A stretch of 64,000 nt of DNA, from contig NC_016041.1 of NCBI RefSeq assembly GCF_000226565.1, positions 3,472,001-3,536,000 on the forward strand. The letters are read 5' to 3'. The translations under genes and the position numbers were made by a program. The DNA comes from Glaciecola nitratireducens FR1064. GTDB taxonomy: Bacteria > Pseudomonadota > Gammaproteobacteria > Enterobacterales > Alteromonadaceae. Below, piece after piece: positions 44,630 to 54,727 of this stretch. The number at the start of each line of letters is the position of its first letter. Within the stretch, counting starts at the first letter, position 1. The notes beneath the pieces were generated by a model. It was not told where the DNA came from and ran no database searches. It saw only the letters and a program-made list of their open reading frames with translations.

Positions 44630-47600
44630 ACATCTTCTCAACTAATATGTGTAGGCTTTTAAGTGAGTTCTCAAATACATCTTCGAGTTCTTCTAATTTT
44701 TCAGCATCATCAATGGGTTGATTACTTTTGGCGGCAGTTTCAATGGCAAGCAAGAGTTGCGTAAATACCATCGTTCCTACGTTACCAGAGAGTGATTTCA
44801 TTGCATGGGCTAATTCCATTGCTGTTGTTCTGTCATTACTTTTGCAGGCTTCTAAGAGCGCAGGCATCTGTTCAGCCATTACAGTTGTAAATGAATCGGC
44901 AACACGCAGATAAAGTTTCTTACCTGTTCTTACTTCAATTTCGCGAATACTTTCTACTGCATCAGCATCGATCCAATTATCAAGCTCTATTGTTTTATTC
45001 GGAACAACGCTAGCAGGTATATCTAATGAACTAATTTTAATTTGTTTTTCCGGAATATGCTCAGCTATCATGCTGAATAATTGCGATGCATTAAATGGCT
45101 TTAGCATAAAATCATTCATGCCAATTTCTAAACATAAGCCTTTTTCTTCATCAAAAACGCCAGCCGTTAAAGCAATAATAGGAACGGCGCTTGATTGCGC
45201 AGTCGACTTCTCATTTTCTCTAATAATGCACGTTGCCGTTAGGCCGTCCATTACCGGCATATGCAGATCCATAAAAATAAGGTCATAACGATTTTTCTGG
45301 GTTAGGTCGACAGCAAGTTGGCCATTACCAGCAATATCTACCTCACAGCCAAACATCTCAAGCATAGTGACAGCAACATCCTGGTTTGCAACAACGTCCT
45401 CTACCAATAAAATTTTCGCACTAAAACGGGAATTATGTTCACTCAATGCGCTGACTTCTGTCGTGTTTTCGAACATTTCTTCCTCAGCGTTGCTTGCAAA
45501 TAGTATTTCAGCTCGAACCGTTTCTAGGCGAATAGGCTTTTCGATCCGACGCAAGCCAAACTCATTAACAGCGTCAGCTTTTTCAGTCGTGCGTAGAAGC
45601 ACGCAATAGTCTGTAATATCGAGCGTCGTCGAAATAAAAGCGCGATTCAACAAGAAGTCAGCGTGGTCAATAAATATCAGCGCATTCGTAGCCGGAAAAC
45701 TATCAATGCGGAGTTCATCAATTGTTGTGAGCAAAGCGCTGACATGCAGGCGTTCGAAAGTGTTCTGCATCATTTTTGCGGCCGTATTATTGCTGCAAAC
45801 TAATAAAATAGGTCGCATGCTTAAATCTTCTACTTTGGAAACCATAACATGTTTCTTTAAAGGCAGTATAACAGGCAGATGAACGGTAAACGTCGTACCT
45901 TTCCCCAGCGCTGATTCAACCTCAATTTTGGCTGACATCTGGTCAATTATTTTTCTCGTAATAGATAAACCTAAGCCCGTGCCACCAAAGTTTCTGGTCG
46001 TTGTTGAATCCGCTTGTTGAAACTCGTTGAATATTTTTTCAAAATGCTCTTTTTCAATCCCGATACCTGTATCAATAACCGAAATTTGGATTTCTTTATT
46101 TACGTAATGGACCTCCAAATTAATACTTCCTTTGGAAGTAAACTTAATTGCGTTGTTCAGCAGGTTGGATACAACTTGGCGCAATCTGTGAGCGTCTCCC
46201 ATGATATATCTGGGACATTCTGTGGCAATGCTATAGCCGAGCTCTAGATCCTTTTCAGAGGCCCTTACGGAAAACAGAAACAGCAGCTCTTCTATTAGCG
46301 CATGAAAATCAAATTCCTGATTTTCCAGTTCAATTTTATCAGACTCAATTTTTGACAAGTCGAGAATATCGTTGATAAGAGTCAACAAACTCTCACCTGC
46401 GCGACTCACTGCATTCGCATATCGTTTTTGATTTTCATTCAACTCAGAAGTTAAAAGTAGCTCACTCATACCAATAATACTGTTCATCGGCGTCCTAATT
46501 TCGTGGCTCACAATAGCCAAGAAATTCGATTTTGCCTGAGCAGCTTTGATTGCGAGATCTTTTGCTTTACTGGTTTCTTCGACAGCAACTGCCAATTGAT
46601 TGTTTGCTAGCTCTAGTTCAGATGTTCTTAAACTGACCTCTTTTTCTAACTCTAAGCTGTGTGCAATTTGCTTTAATTTTTTACGATGCGCCATGGTAAA
46701 TAAGCGGTATGCGATAAATACAATTATCCAAAAGTAAGTTAAGTAGGCAATTGAAGAGCGGTAGATTGGGGGATTAACAAGAACAGGGATTTCTAAAATT
46801 TCTTCTGACCAGATGCCATCGTTGTTGCTTCCTCTTACTTGGATTACGTAGTAGCCGTCGGTTAAATAGGGAAAGTTAACTTGGTTCGAGTTGCCCAAAT
46901 TTATCCAGTCGCTATCGTCGCCACTTGAGCGATACTGATAGCGGTTGAAGTCTGGACGCGTAAAATCTAGCGCTGCGAAGCTGAACCCAAAGTTAGCTTC
47001 GTCAAAGTCCAGTTCTATGTTTCCTTCACTATTAAATGCTCTATGAATTGGAATTAATTCATTTAAACGACGGTATTCAGTCAGTACTATTGGTGGTTTG
47101 TATAAGTTAACGGGTACCGTTTTAGAAAGAAACGTATTAAAGCCATTAGCCCCTCCAAAAAACATCCTACCATCTTGACCTTGAAAAAATGCAATATTGT
47201 TAAAATCTGTTCCCTGCAATCCATGGCTTGTATTGAAGTTTTTGACTCTATTGTTTTCAAGAGATATAAAACTAAGTCCCTTTGCCGTACTAACCCAGAT
47301 ATAGCCATTTTCATCTGCAAGTAATCCATACGCGAAATTGGAAGCTAATCCTTGGTTGTAACCGGTATATTCAAAAACAAACTTCTCGTTGTCAAGATCG
47401 ACTTTGGAAATTCTGCCGACACCCTTGTCAGCTGTAGCAAACCATAAATTATTTTCCGTCAGCAATACGCTCCAAATTTCTTGACTTTCCAATGGCACCT
47501 TCATGAATTCTTTCGTAGCCAAATCGAACTGATTCAATCCTCCGCCACGAGTAGCCACCCATATAGTGTTGTCCCTCCCTTCTACCAAGTGAGTTATCCG

Positions 47601-49181
47601 ATTATTTGAAAGACTTTTTGCGTCATTAGCATCATGCGCAAAACGTTGTATGTTGCCTGAACTGTTAAGAATATTGATACCCCCACCATAAGTGCCAATC
47701 GCGAGGTTACCATTGCCTATTTCTATTATTTTACTAATTAGATTCGAACTTATTGTTGAATCATCTTCTGGGTCGTTTTGAAATAGAATAAACTTGTCGC
47801 TATTCTTTCGCCTTAAATGCAAACCGTCACGCAAGGTGCCCACCCACAGGTTCTGTTGTGAGTCAATAAGCATCGTTGTTATTCGACCATCTTGTAAGGC
47901 GCCCTCAACGCCGGGTTCGGCTCTGATATGGGATATAATGGACTCGTTAATATCGATAACATTGATTCCTTCTCCCCAAGTTCCGACATAAAGATCACCA
48001 TTTTCAGCTTCTGCAAAAGAAGATATCGTATCACTTGATAAATTTTTACCTGTTGGCGTTGTAGTATTTACAAGCTGAAAACTATTAAGTGACCTATTCC
48101 ATTTACTAATACCGACTGCAGTTCCTACCCAAAGGACACCTCCTCTGTCTTGAAACAGACTCAGAACGCGGTCATCACTTAAGCTAGCATCATTTGACTT
48201 GTTGTTGACATAATGAATGAAAGACTTGTTGCTGTCATCCCACTCACAGAGCCCATCACTTTCAGTAGCAATATAAATGTAACCGTCACTATCTTGAAAA
48301 ATATCATTGATTGAGTTTGAACAGACATTAGACTTAATACCGCTTGAGGACAGAAACCGCTTCTGAACACCATCAACAACATTAAATAATAATAGACCGG
48401 AATTAATTGAACCGAGCCAAATGCGCTTCTGACTATCGATTAGAATAGAGCTTATGTTGTCAAAAGGTAATTTAATTTCTGAGTCAGAATTAAAAACAGT
48501 AAAGTTGTTTTGACCTGCGGGTCTATAAAAAAGACCGCGATCGTTGGTCGCAACAAACACGTTTTGAAGCTCATCAACTGCAATATCTCTAACATAATCT
48601 GATTGCAACCCAGCCTGTGTATTAATTCGTTCAATGAACTTTGATGTAACTATATCAAAAATTACAATTCCATTGTTTTTAGTCCCAAACCAAATTTTAT
48701 CTTCTTCAACCTGCGCTATTACGGTAAATTTTAAACCTTGAATAATGTCATCTTCTTGTCCTGTAAAATTATGAAAACCGTCTATTTCAGGTAAATAAAG
48801 ACTGACACCACTCTCTCCCGCAACCCATAAATTACCCTCACGATCAGAAAAAATATCTACAATCCAGCTACCAGGAAGGCTATTTTCATCGTCTGGATTA
48901 TGTAAATAATGAGTAACCTTTTGACCGTCGTATTTATTAAGACCATTTTGTGTTGCTATCCAAATAAAGCCTTGAATATCCTGTTCGATATCGTTAACCA
49001 CTGGACCGGAGAGCTCATGTCGTTCATTGAGTGTAGAAAATGAAACATCTCTACTTACTTTCTCATAAAACAGCTTTGCTTCAATAGTTTGTGTAACTAA
49101 TAATCCAATAAAGAGTAACGATATTGAAATCCAAGGCATTGATTGTAGTATCTTATTAATTTTTGAGACAAGCATTCGCAT
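44622..49181 (-). CDS. Hybrid sensor histidine kinase with periplasmic beta-propeller (Reg_prop)
   Basis: This 1519-residue protein has an N-terminal signal/anchor (about 13-35) and a large periplasmic region of repeated two-component-regulator propeller blades (for example DIEQDIQGFIWIATQNGL, DSQKRIWLGS, DRGGVLWVGT, DSQQNLWVGT). A Y_Y_Y domain (about 745-815), one membrane helix (about 820-845) and a coiled coil follow. The HisKA His is in VSHEIRTPMN (about 892). The ATPase has NLLNNAIKF and GGTGLGLS. A receiver-like domain (about 1145-1250) lacks the acidic pocket, a complete receiver (LLVEDV, MDLHMPVMDG, LKPF) spans about 1255-1375, and an Hpt domain has its His in AHAMKSLSGN (about 1459). 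It would sense a periplasmic, possibly carbohydrate, signal and pass phosphate to the overlapping REC-GGDEF-EAL gene. The ligand is not known. Confidence 0.93.
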   Translation of the reverse strand: MRMLVSKINKILQSMPWISISLLFIGLLVTQTIEAKLFYEKVSRDVSFSTLNERHELSGPVVNDIEQDIQGFIWIATQNGLNKYDGQKVTHYLHNPDDENSLPGSWIVDIFSDREGNLWVAGESGVSLYLPEIDGFHNFTGQEDDIIQGLKFTVIAQVEEDKIWFGTKNNGIVIFDIVTSKFIERINTQAGLQSDYVRDIAVDELQNVFVATNDRGLFYRPAGQNNFTVFNSDSEIKLPFDNISSILIDSQKRIWLGSINSGLLLFNVVDGVQKRFLSSSGIKSNVCSNSINDIFQDSDGYIYIATESDGLCEWDDSNKSFIHYVNNKSNDASLSDDRVLSLFQDRGGVLWVGTAVGISKWNRSLNSFQLVNTTTPTGKNLSSDTISSFAEAENGDLYVGTWGEGINVIDINESIISHIRAEPGVEGALQDGRITTMLIDSQQNLWVGTLRDGLHLRRKNSDKFILFQNDPEDDSTISSNLISKIIEIGNGNLAIGTYGGGINILNSSGNIQRFAHDANDAKSLSNNRITHLVEGRDNTIWVATRGGGLNQFDLATKEFMKVPLESQEIWSVLLTENNLWFATADKGVGRISKVDLDNEKFVFEYTGYNQGLASNFAYGLLADENGYIWVSTAKGLSFISLENNRVKNFNTSHGLQGTDFNNIAFFQGQDGRMFFGGANGFNTFLSKTVPVNLYKPPIVLTEYRRLNELIPIHRAFNSEGNIELDFDEANFGFSFAALDFTRPDFNRYQYRSSGDDSDWINLGNSNQVNFPYLTDGYYVIQVRGSNNDGIWSEEILEIPVLVNPPIYRSSIAYLTYFWIIVFIAYRLFTMAHRKKLKQIAHSLELEKEVSLRTSELELANNQLAVAVEETSKAKDLAIKAAQAKSNFLAIVSHEIRTPMNSIIGMSELLLTSELNENQKRYANAVSRAGESLLTLINDILDLSKIESDKIELENQEFDFHALIEELLFLFSVRASEKDLELGYSIATECPRYIMGDAHRLRQVVSNLLNNAIKFTSKGSINLEVHYVNKEIQISVIDTGIGIEKEHFEKIFNEFQQADSTTTRNFGGTGLGLSITRKIIDQMSAKIEVESALGKGTTFTVHLPVILPLKKHVMVSKVEDLSMRPILLVCSNNTAAKMMQNTFERLHVSALLTTIDELRIDSFPATNALIFIDHADFLLNRAFISTTLDITDYCVLLRTTEKADAVNEFGLRRIEKPIRLETVRAEILFASNAEEEMFENTTEVSALSEHNSRFSAKILLVEDVVANQDVAVTMLEMFGCEVDIAGNGQLAVDLTQKNRYDLIFMDLHMPVMDGLTATCIIRENEKSTAQSSAVPIIALTAGVFDEEKGLCLEIGMNDFMLKPFNASQLFSMIAEHIPEKQIKISSLDIPASVVPNKTIELDNWIDADAVESIREIEVRTGKKLYLRVADSFTTVMAEQMPALLEACKSNDRTTAMELAHAMKSLSGNVGTMVFTQLLLAIETAAKSNQPIDDAEKLEELEDVFENSLKSLHILVEKMYD

Positions 49182-49322
49182 TACTGGATAATTTTTATAA
49201 CCGAACAGCAGTCTAAAACATTTATCAATTCAAAACCAAAATAACTTTGTCGAAAGGTATAAAAACTCTGTAATTTTGCTTGTATGTCCAAATGCAAAGA
49301 AATTATTTTAGTTCAAATAAAA

Positions 49323-49342
49323 AGGGCCCTCTCTGGGGCCCT
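49323..49342 (-). terminator. Terminator downstream of the subtilase gene
   Basis: AGGGCCC and GGGCCCT form a GC-rich stem around a 6-base loop. On the minus strand it is followed by TTTTTATTT, so it terminates the subtilase transcript. It lies about 140 bases before the promoter side of the hybrid kinase gene. The rest of the 49182-49451 gap holds the kinase promoter and nothing else recognised. Confidence 0.8.
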
Positions 49343-49475
49343 CTGCTTTCCTATTGATTTCTATTCGTTTTTTAAGTCTAATCTAGCTGAAGATTAGCCT
49401 GTATAGAGGCTTAGCAGCTTCATGTAGTTGGTTGTTCATTATCTTACTTTATTATTTGCCATCAAACTTTGTAAG

Positions 49476-49701
49476 TTCGTTATTCCAAACAACACCCTCG
49501 GCAACTGGGTTAACTGGCTGGGCACGTTCGTTATTCCATACCACACCTTCGGCAACTGGGTTACTGGCTGGGCACGTTCGTTATTCCATACACACCTTCG
49601 GCAACTGGGTTACTTGGCTGGGCACGTTCGTTATTCCATACCACACCTTCGGCAACTGGGTTACTTGGCTGGGCACGTTCGTTATTCCATACCACACCTT
49701 C
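49476..49701 (-). repeat. Tandem 51-bp repeats in the 3' end of the subtilase gene
   Basis: There are four copies of 51, 50, 50 and 51 bases (49476-49526, 49527-49576, 49577-49626, 49627-49677) plus a 24-base partial copy to 49701. On the minus strand an intact unit encodes the 17-residue EGVVWNNERAQPSNPVA. The second copy lacks a T near 49565 and the third lacks a C near 49591, so each is one base short and the reading frame breaks. The copy furthest from the gene start is more diverged, and its repaired frame would end ELTKFDGK and TAA at 49452-49454. Confidence 0.92.
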
Positions 49702-51159
49702 TACTCGCGTCTCCTCACCTAATAAAGCTCCACCTAACCCAGCAGGCCCAAAATAATGACTTCTCAAATTAATATCATTAGAGATATCAAGACCATTATT
49801 AGCACAGCCTACAACAGTCGCGTTAATAGCTGCTGACGCATTAATTAGACCAGCTCCTTGCGCATAACGGCTGAACGCTAGTTCGCCATTTTGTTTCGTG
49901 GCAAGCGATGCTGACGACATTAAACGACATTTGATCTCATCAGGGGTCAAACTAGGATCTTGCTGGATCATAAGTGCAACCACCCCTGCAGTAACAGCAG
50001 TAGCCTGAGATGTACCTGAAATTCCGGATTTTTTGTTTTTGTCAGCTAATCGACTATTTTTGGCAACTAATCCTTTAACGTTAGCGCCTGGTGCAATCAC
50101 TTCCGGCTTCATGAAGCCTTCTAGTGTTGGACCGAAGCTAGAGAACGAGGCAACAACATCGTCAGATGTATCAAGTGGAGTGCTATTATCATCCATTGCG
50201 CCTACAGTGATGACATAAGGGTTGTTGCCTGGAACGCCTATGCTCATATCTTTATTGTTGCCATTACCTGCAGGAGCGATAACAGTAATACCATTATCCC
50301 AAGCTCGCATAAGCGCTTGGTTAATTGGATCTTCCCAGTAAAAAGAGGTAGCTGGAAAACTAAAGGCAACATTTAACACTCTGATATTTAAGCTGTCCTT
50401 ATTGTTAATTGCGTACTCAATGCCTTGTAGAACAGATGAATAAGAAGCTTTACCTTGTTCGTCAAACGCTTTGATCATTACCAAGTCCACATCGGGTGCA
50501 ACACCGCTGTGTGCGCCTGTCGGTGCGCCATACTGGTCAAAAACATTTGAACTATCAGCTAAGATACTTGCTACATGGGAGCCGTGACCATTCAAGTCTT
50601 CAGATGCTGCGGCGTCCTCACCTGATGCATCAACGACAATGATGTTTCTTTCTTGACCAGCCGTATTTTGCTGCAACTCCGCAAATTGTCCAAGCCCACT
50701 ATCAATGATAGCAACTGTGACACCTTTACCCGTTATACCTTCTTTATGAAGCTCGTTTGCGCCAATCTGTTTAGGAATTTGTGAATTACGAGGGGCACTC
50801 TTTGGAAATACTCGGGCTTCCACTAATCCCGCATCTTTGGCTGCAGATAAACTGAGTTGATTATTTTCATTAAAGAAACGGATCATTGCATTACGAGAAG
50901 CAATTCCCTGAACCTGTTCATCTGTTAGCTTTGCAGAAACTGCTTGGATAAGTTTAAATTGGTGAATAATGACACCATTTTCTGCTTGTATGGCAGAAAC
51001 TAGAGCTGGGCGACTTGCACCTTGCAATATGTATTCCTCGCCACTTGAAAAACTTGATATACCCCAAGCAGCGGCGGTAAGCGCCATTGTAATACCTAAT
51101 ATCGCCGTGGTTATCTTATTCACTTTTCGTGGCTTTGTAATATTTTCGAGTTTGCCCAT
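49561..51159 (-). CDS. Subtilase (S8) serine protease with C-terminal EGVVWNN repeats
   Basis: The 532-residue secreted protease has a basic N-terminus with a hydrophobic signal/anchor (ITTAILGITMALTAAAWG) and an inhibitor-like propeptide (about 40-120). The S8 catalytic domain has Asp in VAIIDSGLG, His in GHGSHVAS and Ser in SGTSQATAVTAG, with APAGNGN at the oxyanion Asn. The C-terminus has two full EGVVWNNERAQPSNPVA units and then shifts frame in the third repeat, ending EGVYGITNVPSQ. Without the two one-base deletions the protein would continue through four units to a TAA at 49452. Catalytic residues are all upstream of the shift, so activity may be kept. Confidence 0.88.
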   Translation of the reverse strand: MGKLENITKPRKVNKITTAILGITMALTAAAWGISSFSSGEEYILQGASRPALVSAIQAENGVIIHQFKLIQAVSAKLTDEQVQGIASRNAMIRFFNENNQLSLSAAKDAGLVEARVFPKSAPRNSQIPKQIGANELHKEGITGKGVTVAIIDSGLGQFAELQQNTAGQERNIIVVDASGEDAAASEDLNGHGSHVASILADSSNVFDQYGAPTGAHSGVAPDVDLVMIKAFDEQGKASYSSVLQGIEYAINNKDSLNIRVLNVAFSFPATSFYWEDPINQALMRAWDNGITVIAPAGNGNNKDMSIGVPGNNPYVITVGAMDDNSTPLDTSDDVVASFSSFGPTLEGFMKPEVIAPGANVKGLVAKNSRLADKNKKSGISGTSQATAVTAGVVALMIQQDPSLTPDEIKCRLMSSASLATKQNGELAFSRYAQGAGLINASAAINATVVGCANNGLDISNDINLRSHYFGPAGLGGALLGEETRVEGVVWNNERAQPSNPVAEGVVWNNERAQPSNPVAEGVYGITNVPSQ

Positions 51160-51975
51160 AACTAAATTCCAATTTTGATTGCGTGGTTAAGTGAGTCGGG
51201 TCAATCATCTGCGTATTTAGCTTTCGTAACTAAATTGCAAAGAGAAAAACTTGAGATTCAGTATGCGTCAAAAATTTGGCGTGTAAACATTTTTGATGGA
51301 TAAAAAAGCCGAACTTAGGCCTAGTCATTTAGCAAGATCGCGTACACCCCTTAAAAACAAACATACGTAAGCATAAGAACTCATACGTAATTAATTATTA
51401 CTTTTTTGTAACACCCACTTACACTGATTATTTTTTAATCAATTAATGATTGATTTTTAACCACCTTCGAGAATGTTAAAGTTCTTTTACTTTAAATAAA
51501 ATGCACTCTTTGCTGGCCAAATGATTTCCAAAATAAAAAAGAGTTAAGAAATTTTGACAAAGCTCGAATAATTTCAATTTAAGTTAAAAACAAAAATTAA
51601 CGATTAAATACAATGAGTTGAAATTAAAAACCAATAAAAAAATAGAAGCATTAGATTATTAAATGTGAGGCTAATACAGTGACGGTATCGACTGGAGAGG
51701 GCTACAGCTATGGGCTACACTAATAAAATTAATGTCGAAATTCTAAAATTGTCTAAAAGTGAAGCAGAATGAAAGAATATATTGCATAAAACACGTATAT
51801 TTATGAAAAAATCATTCGATTTTTCACGCAAAAAGAGACATCTAAGCAGAAATATGAGATGTATATGGGTAAATATTCAAAGTAAATTATCCGCTATCTA
51901 AGAGAACGGGTGAACTGAAATATCGATGATTGGTTTACCGCTAATTACTGGACAAAAAATTGAATAGAAAGAGCG
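51160..51975. other. AT-rich intergenic region, no gene seen
   Basis: These 816 bases between dnaB (ending at 51976) and the subtilase start contain only very short open frames, none with a convincing start. The base composition is more AT-rich than the neighbouring genes, especially about 51400-51660. It must hold the subtilase promoter near 51160-51300. It could be a decayed gene or carry a small RNA; I cannot identify either. Confidence 0.5.
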
Positions 51976-53364
51976 TTAATACTCATCTTCGAATGCTGGA
52001 CCTGCGTAATTATCAAAGCGGGAAAATTGACCTTGGAACGTCAATCGACTTGTTCCGATAGGCCCATTTCGCTGTTTACCAATAATAATTTCAGCGATGC
52101 CTTTCATCTCAGACGCTTCGTTATAAACCTCATCTCTGTAGATGAACATAATCAAATCCGCATCTTGCTCTATTGACCCCGATTCTCGCAAATCAGAGTT
52201 AATGGGTCGTTTATCTGCTCGCTGCTCAAGGGTTCTGTTTAGCTGTGACAACGCCACAACTGGCACTTCAAGCTCTTTTGCTAGCGCTTTTAGTGAGCGT
52301 GAGATTTCTGCAATTTCCAGCGTTCTATTTTCACTTAGCGAAGGCACTCGCATAAGTTGAAGATAATCGATCATGATTAAAGAAATTCCGCCTTTGTCGC
52401 GCGCTATTTTTCTCGCTCGTGTTCGAAGTTCCATCGGCGTAAGGCCCGATGAGTCATCAATGTAAAGGTTATCTTTCTTTTTCAGCGTTTTAATAGTACC
52501 AGACATTCTCGCCCACTCTTCGTCGTCAAGTTGAGCTGTTCGAATATGGGTTTGATTCACTCGACTAAGTGATGCCAGCATCCTCATCATAATTTGTTCG
52601 GCAGGCATTTCGAGACTGAATACTAATACTGGTTTGTCCTGCAACATCATTGCATTTTCACATAAGTTCATTGCAAAGGTCGTTTTACCCATAGAAGGAC
52701 GTGCAGCGACAATAATTAAATCAGAACGTTGTAATCCACTAGTTTTGTCATCAAGGTCCGTGTATCCCGTCGAAACGCCGGTTATATCTCGTCCTTGTTT
52801 AACTAATTCATCAAGTCTGTTAACTGTTTTTGTTAGAACGGTAGTAACGTCTTTCGGGCCTTCGTTTTCACCCGTGCGTTTTTCCGCAATTTCAAATACC
52901 TTAGATTCAGCTAAATCTAAAATATCAGCGCTGTTTCTACCTTCAGGATTGTACCCTACGTCGGCAATATCGTGTGCAACACCAATTAGCTCTCGCACAA
53001 TAGCGCGTTCGCGAATAACATTTGCATACGCAGTCACATTTGCCGCACTCGGTGTGTTTTTTGCGAGTTCGATGAGATATGAGAAACCGCCGGCTTCTTC
53101 TAGTAAACCACTTTGAGCAAGTGTGTCTTTGACAGTGACGGTATCAACGGATTGATTGCTGCTTAAAAGCTTTATAATTGCACCGAAAATCGTGCGATGC
53201 GAACGATTATAGAAATCACTCTCTACAACAATTTCAGCAACCTTATCCCATGAATCTGGAGCGATCATCATACTGCCCAGCACAGATTGTTCCGCCTCTA
53301 TGGAATGCGGAGGTATCTTAAGCTGTTCGACATCGTCTCTTTTAGGTTTATCTTGAAATTTCAA
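51976..53364 (-). CDS. dnaB: Replicative DNA helicase DnaB
   Basis: The 462-residue helicase has the N-terminal primase-binding helical domain (IPPHSIEAEQSVLGSMM) and the RecA-like motor: Walker A ARPSMGKTTFAMN, FSLEMPAEQ, Walker B LIMIDYLQLM, SRSLKALAKEL, and RESGSIEQDADLI with the arginine finger region. It unwinds DNA at the replication fork. In most relatives it directly follows rplI; here rplI is about 7.6 kb away. Confidence 0.97.
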   Translation of the reverse strand: MKFQDKPKRDDVEQLKIPPHSIEAEQSVLGSMMIAPDSWDKVAEIVVESDFYNRSHRTIFGAIIKLLSSNQSVDTVTVKDTLAQSGLLEEAGGFSYLIELAKNTPSAANVTAYANVIRERAIVRELIGVAHDIADVGYNPEGRNSADILDLAESKVFEIAEKRTGENEGPKDVTTVLTKTVNRLDELVKQGRDITGVSTGYTDLDDKTSGLQRSDLIIVAARPSMGKTTFAMNLCENAMMLQDKPVLVFSLEMPAEQIMMRMLASLSRVNQTHIRTAQLDDEEWARMSGTIKTLKKKDNLYIDDSSGLTPMELRTRARKIARDKGGISLIMIDYLQLMRVPSLSENRTLEIAEISRSLKALAKELEVPVVALSQLNRTLEQRADKRPINSDLRESGSIEQDADLIMFIYRDEVYNEASEMKGIAEIIIGKQRNGPIGTSRLTFQGQFSRFDNYAGPAFEDEY

Positions 53365-53543
53365 TTGCAGCGCACAGTTGTATTTTGGGTCAATTATTAT
53401 GCGTGAAAAAAACCAATTTGTCTGTTAAAAATATGAGGAAATATAAATCGAGCGAATAACATAGCGTCACATTTTAGCGTTAAAAAACGTGGAGTCAGCT
53501 TATGCAGGGTCTTTGCGCTTGATCATTCAGAGGAGAACAAAAA

Positions 53544-54727
53544 TTATAAAATTAACGCTCCTATTATTCCACCGGCTATCACAACTAACCATGGTGGTAG
53601 CCTCCAGTACATTAATGCGCCAAACGCTACTATTGCCCCAATAAAGTCATTTGTACCTGACACGCCACCCACGAACACCGGTTGATAGAGTGCTGCAAAC
53701 AAAATGCCTACGACGCTAGCATTTATGCCCACCAAAGCTGCACGCACTCGAGGCTTTGTTCTTACATTCTGCCAAAAAGGTAATATTGCATAAACCAACA
53801 AGAATGACGGTAAGAAAATTGAAAATAAAGCGAGCAAGCCACCAGCTATCCCGCTAATTGGGCCATTCAATACGCCTCCCAAAAACGCAGAAAAAGTAAA
53901 CAACGGGCCAGGAACCGCTTGCGTTGCTCCGTAACCCGCCAAGAAGGCTTCCTTGCTTACCCAAGCAGTCTTTACCATTTCATTTTCAAGCAGAGGAAGA
54001 ACAACGTGCCCCCCACCAAACACCAAGCTTCCAGAACGAAAAAATGCACTTATAACGTCTATAATGGGCTGATTTACGACCAATTGAAGCATAGGGAGGC
54101 CGAACAGCAGCAAAAGAAAAATTAGAAACCAAACAGCACCGCTGAAACGAGATATTGAAAAAATCAGGTCGCTCTTTGTTGAATCCAGTGCAGGTTTAAA
54201 TAACAAGACACCGAAAATACCGGCAACAAAAATCACCAATATCGGGGCATAAATAGATTGCAGCAGCAATAGCGAAACCGCAGAGAACAACATGATAGTA
54301 ATGCGCGTTGTATCGGTACAAATGCTTCTGGACATTCCCCATACAGCTTGAGCCACAACGGCAACCGTGACAATTTTTAATCCGGTTAGTAGGCCTGACG
54401 GAATAATATCGCCATAATTTGAATAAACCAACGCTAAGAGCAAAAGCATTACCGCGGAAGGCATTGTAAAACCGAGCCATGCCGCGATAGAACCTAAATA
54501 TCCGGCACGAGACAAACCAATAGTCAGTCCTACTTGACTGCTTGCTGGGCCTGGCAAAAACTGACAGAGCGCAATTATTTCCGAATAGTCAGACTCCGTT
54601 ACCCACTTTTTTCGAACAACAAACTCTTCTCTGAAGAAAGCTAGATGGGCGACTGGACCGCCAAACGCGGTAAAACCTAATTTTAAAAAACTAAAAATAC
54701 ATCTATTACTAAGCGAACGCGATTCAT
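53544..54727 (-). pseudogene. chrA: Chromate transporter ChrA, frameshifted near the N-terminus
   Basis: The main frame (54557 to 53544, 337 residues) opens only at a TTG in the middle of the conserved ChrA motif LPGPASSQVG. The preceding N-terminal motif FGGPVAHLAFF, with WVTESDYSEII, is encoded just upstream in the same frame but has no start codon. The natural ATG at 54727, overlapping the upstream stop as ATGA, is one base out of frame. A single missing base in the run of six A (plus strand 54685-54690) explains this: with seven, the protein reads MNRVRLVIDVFLVFLKLGF and on, about 394 residues, the normal length. The C-terminal half repeats the fold (FGGGHVVLPLLE, TQAVPGPLFTFS). It is either recently inactivated or a sequencing error. 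Confidence 0.75.

Noticed and set aside
49428-49772. Plus-strand frames across the 51-bp repeat array
   Set aside because: They are antisense translations of the subtilase repeats; the minus-strand reading gives the coherent EGVVWNN unit.
51677-53140. 13-base match CAGTGACGGTATC in the intergenic region and within dnaB
   Set aside because: Too short and isolated to support a repeat or a duplicated fragment.
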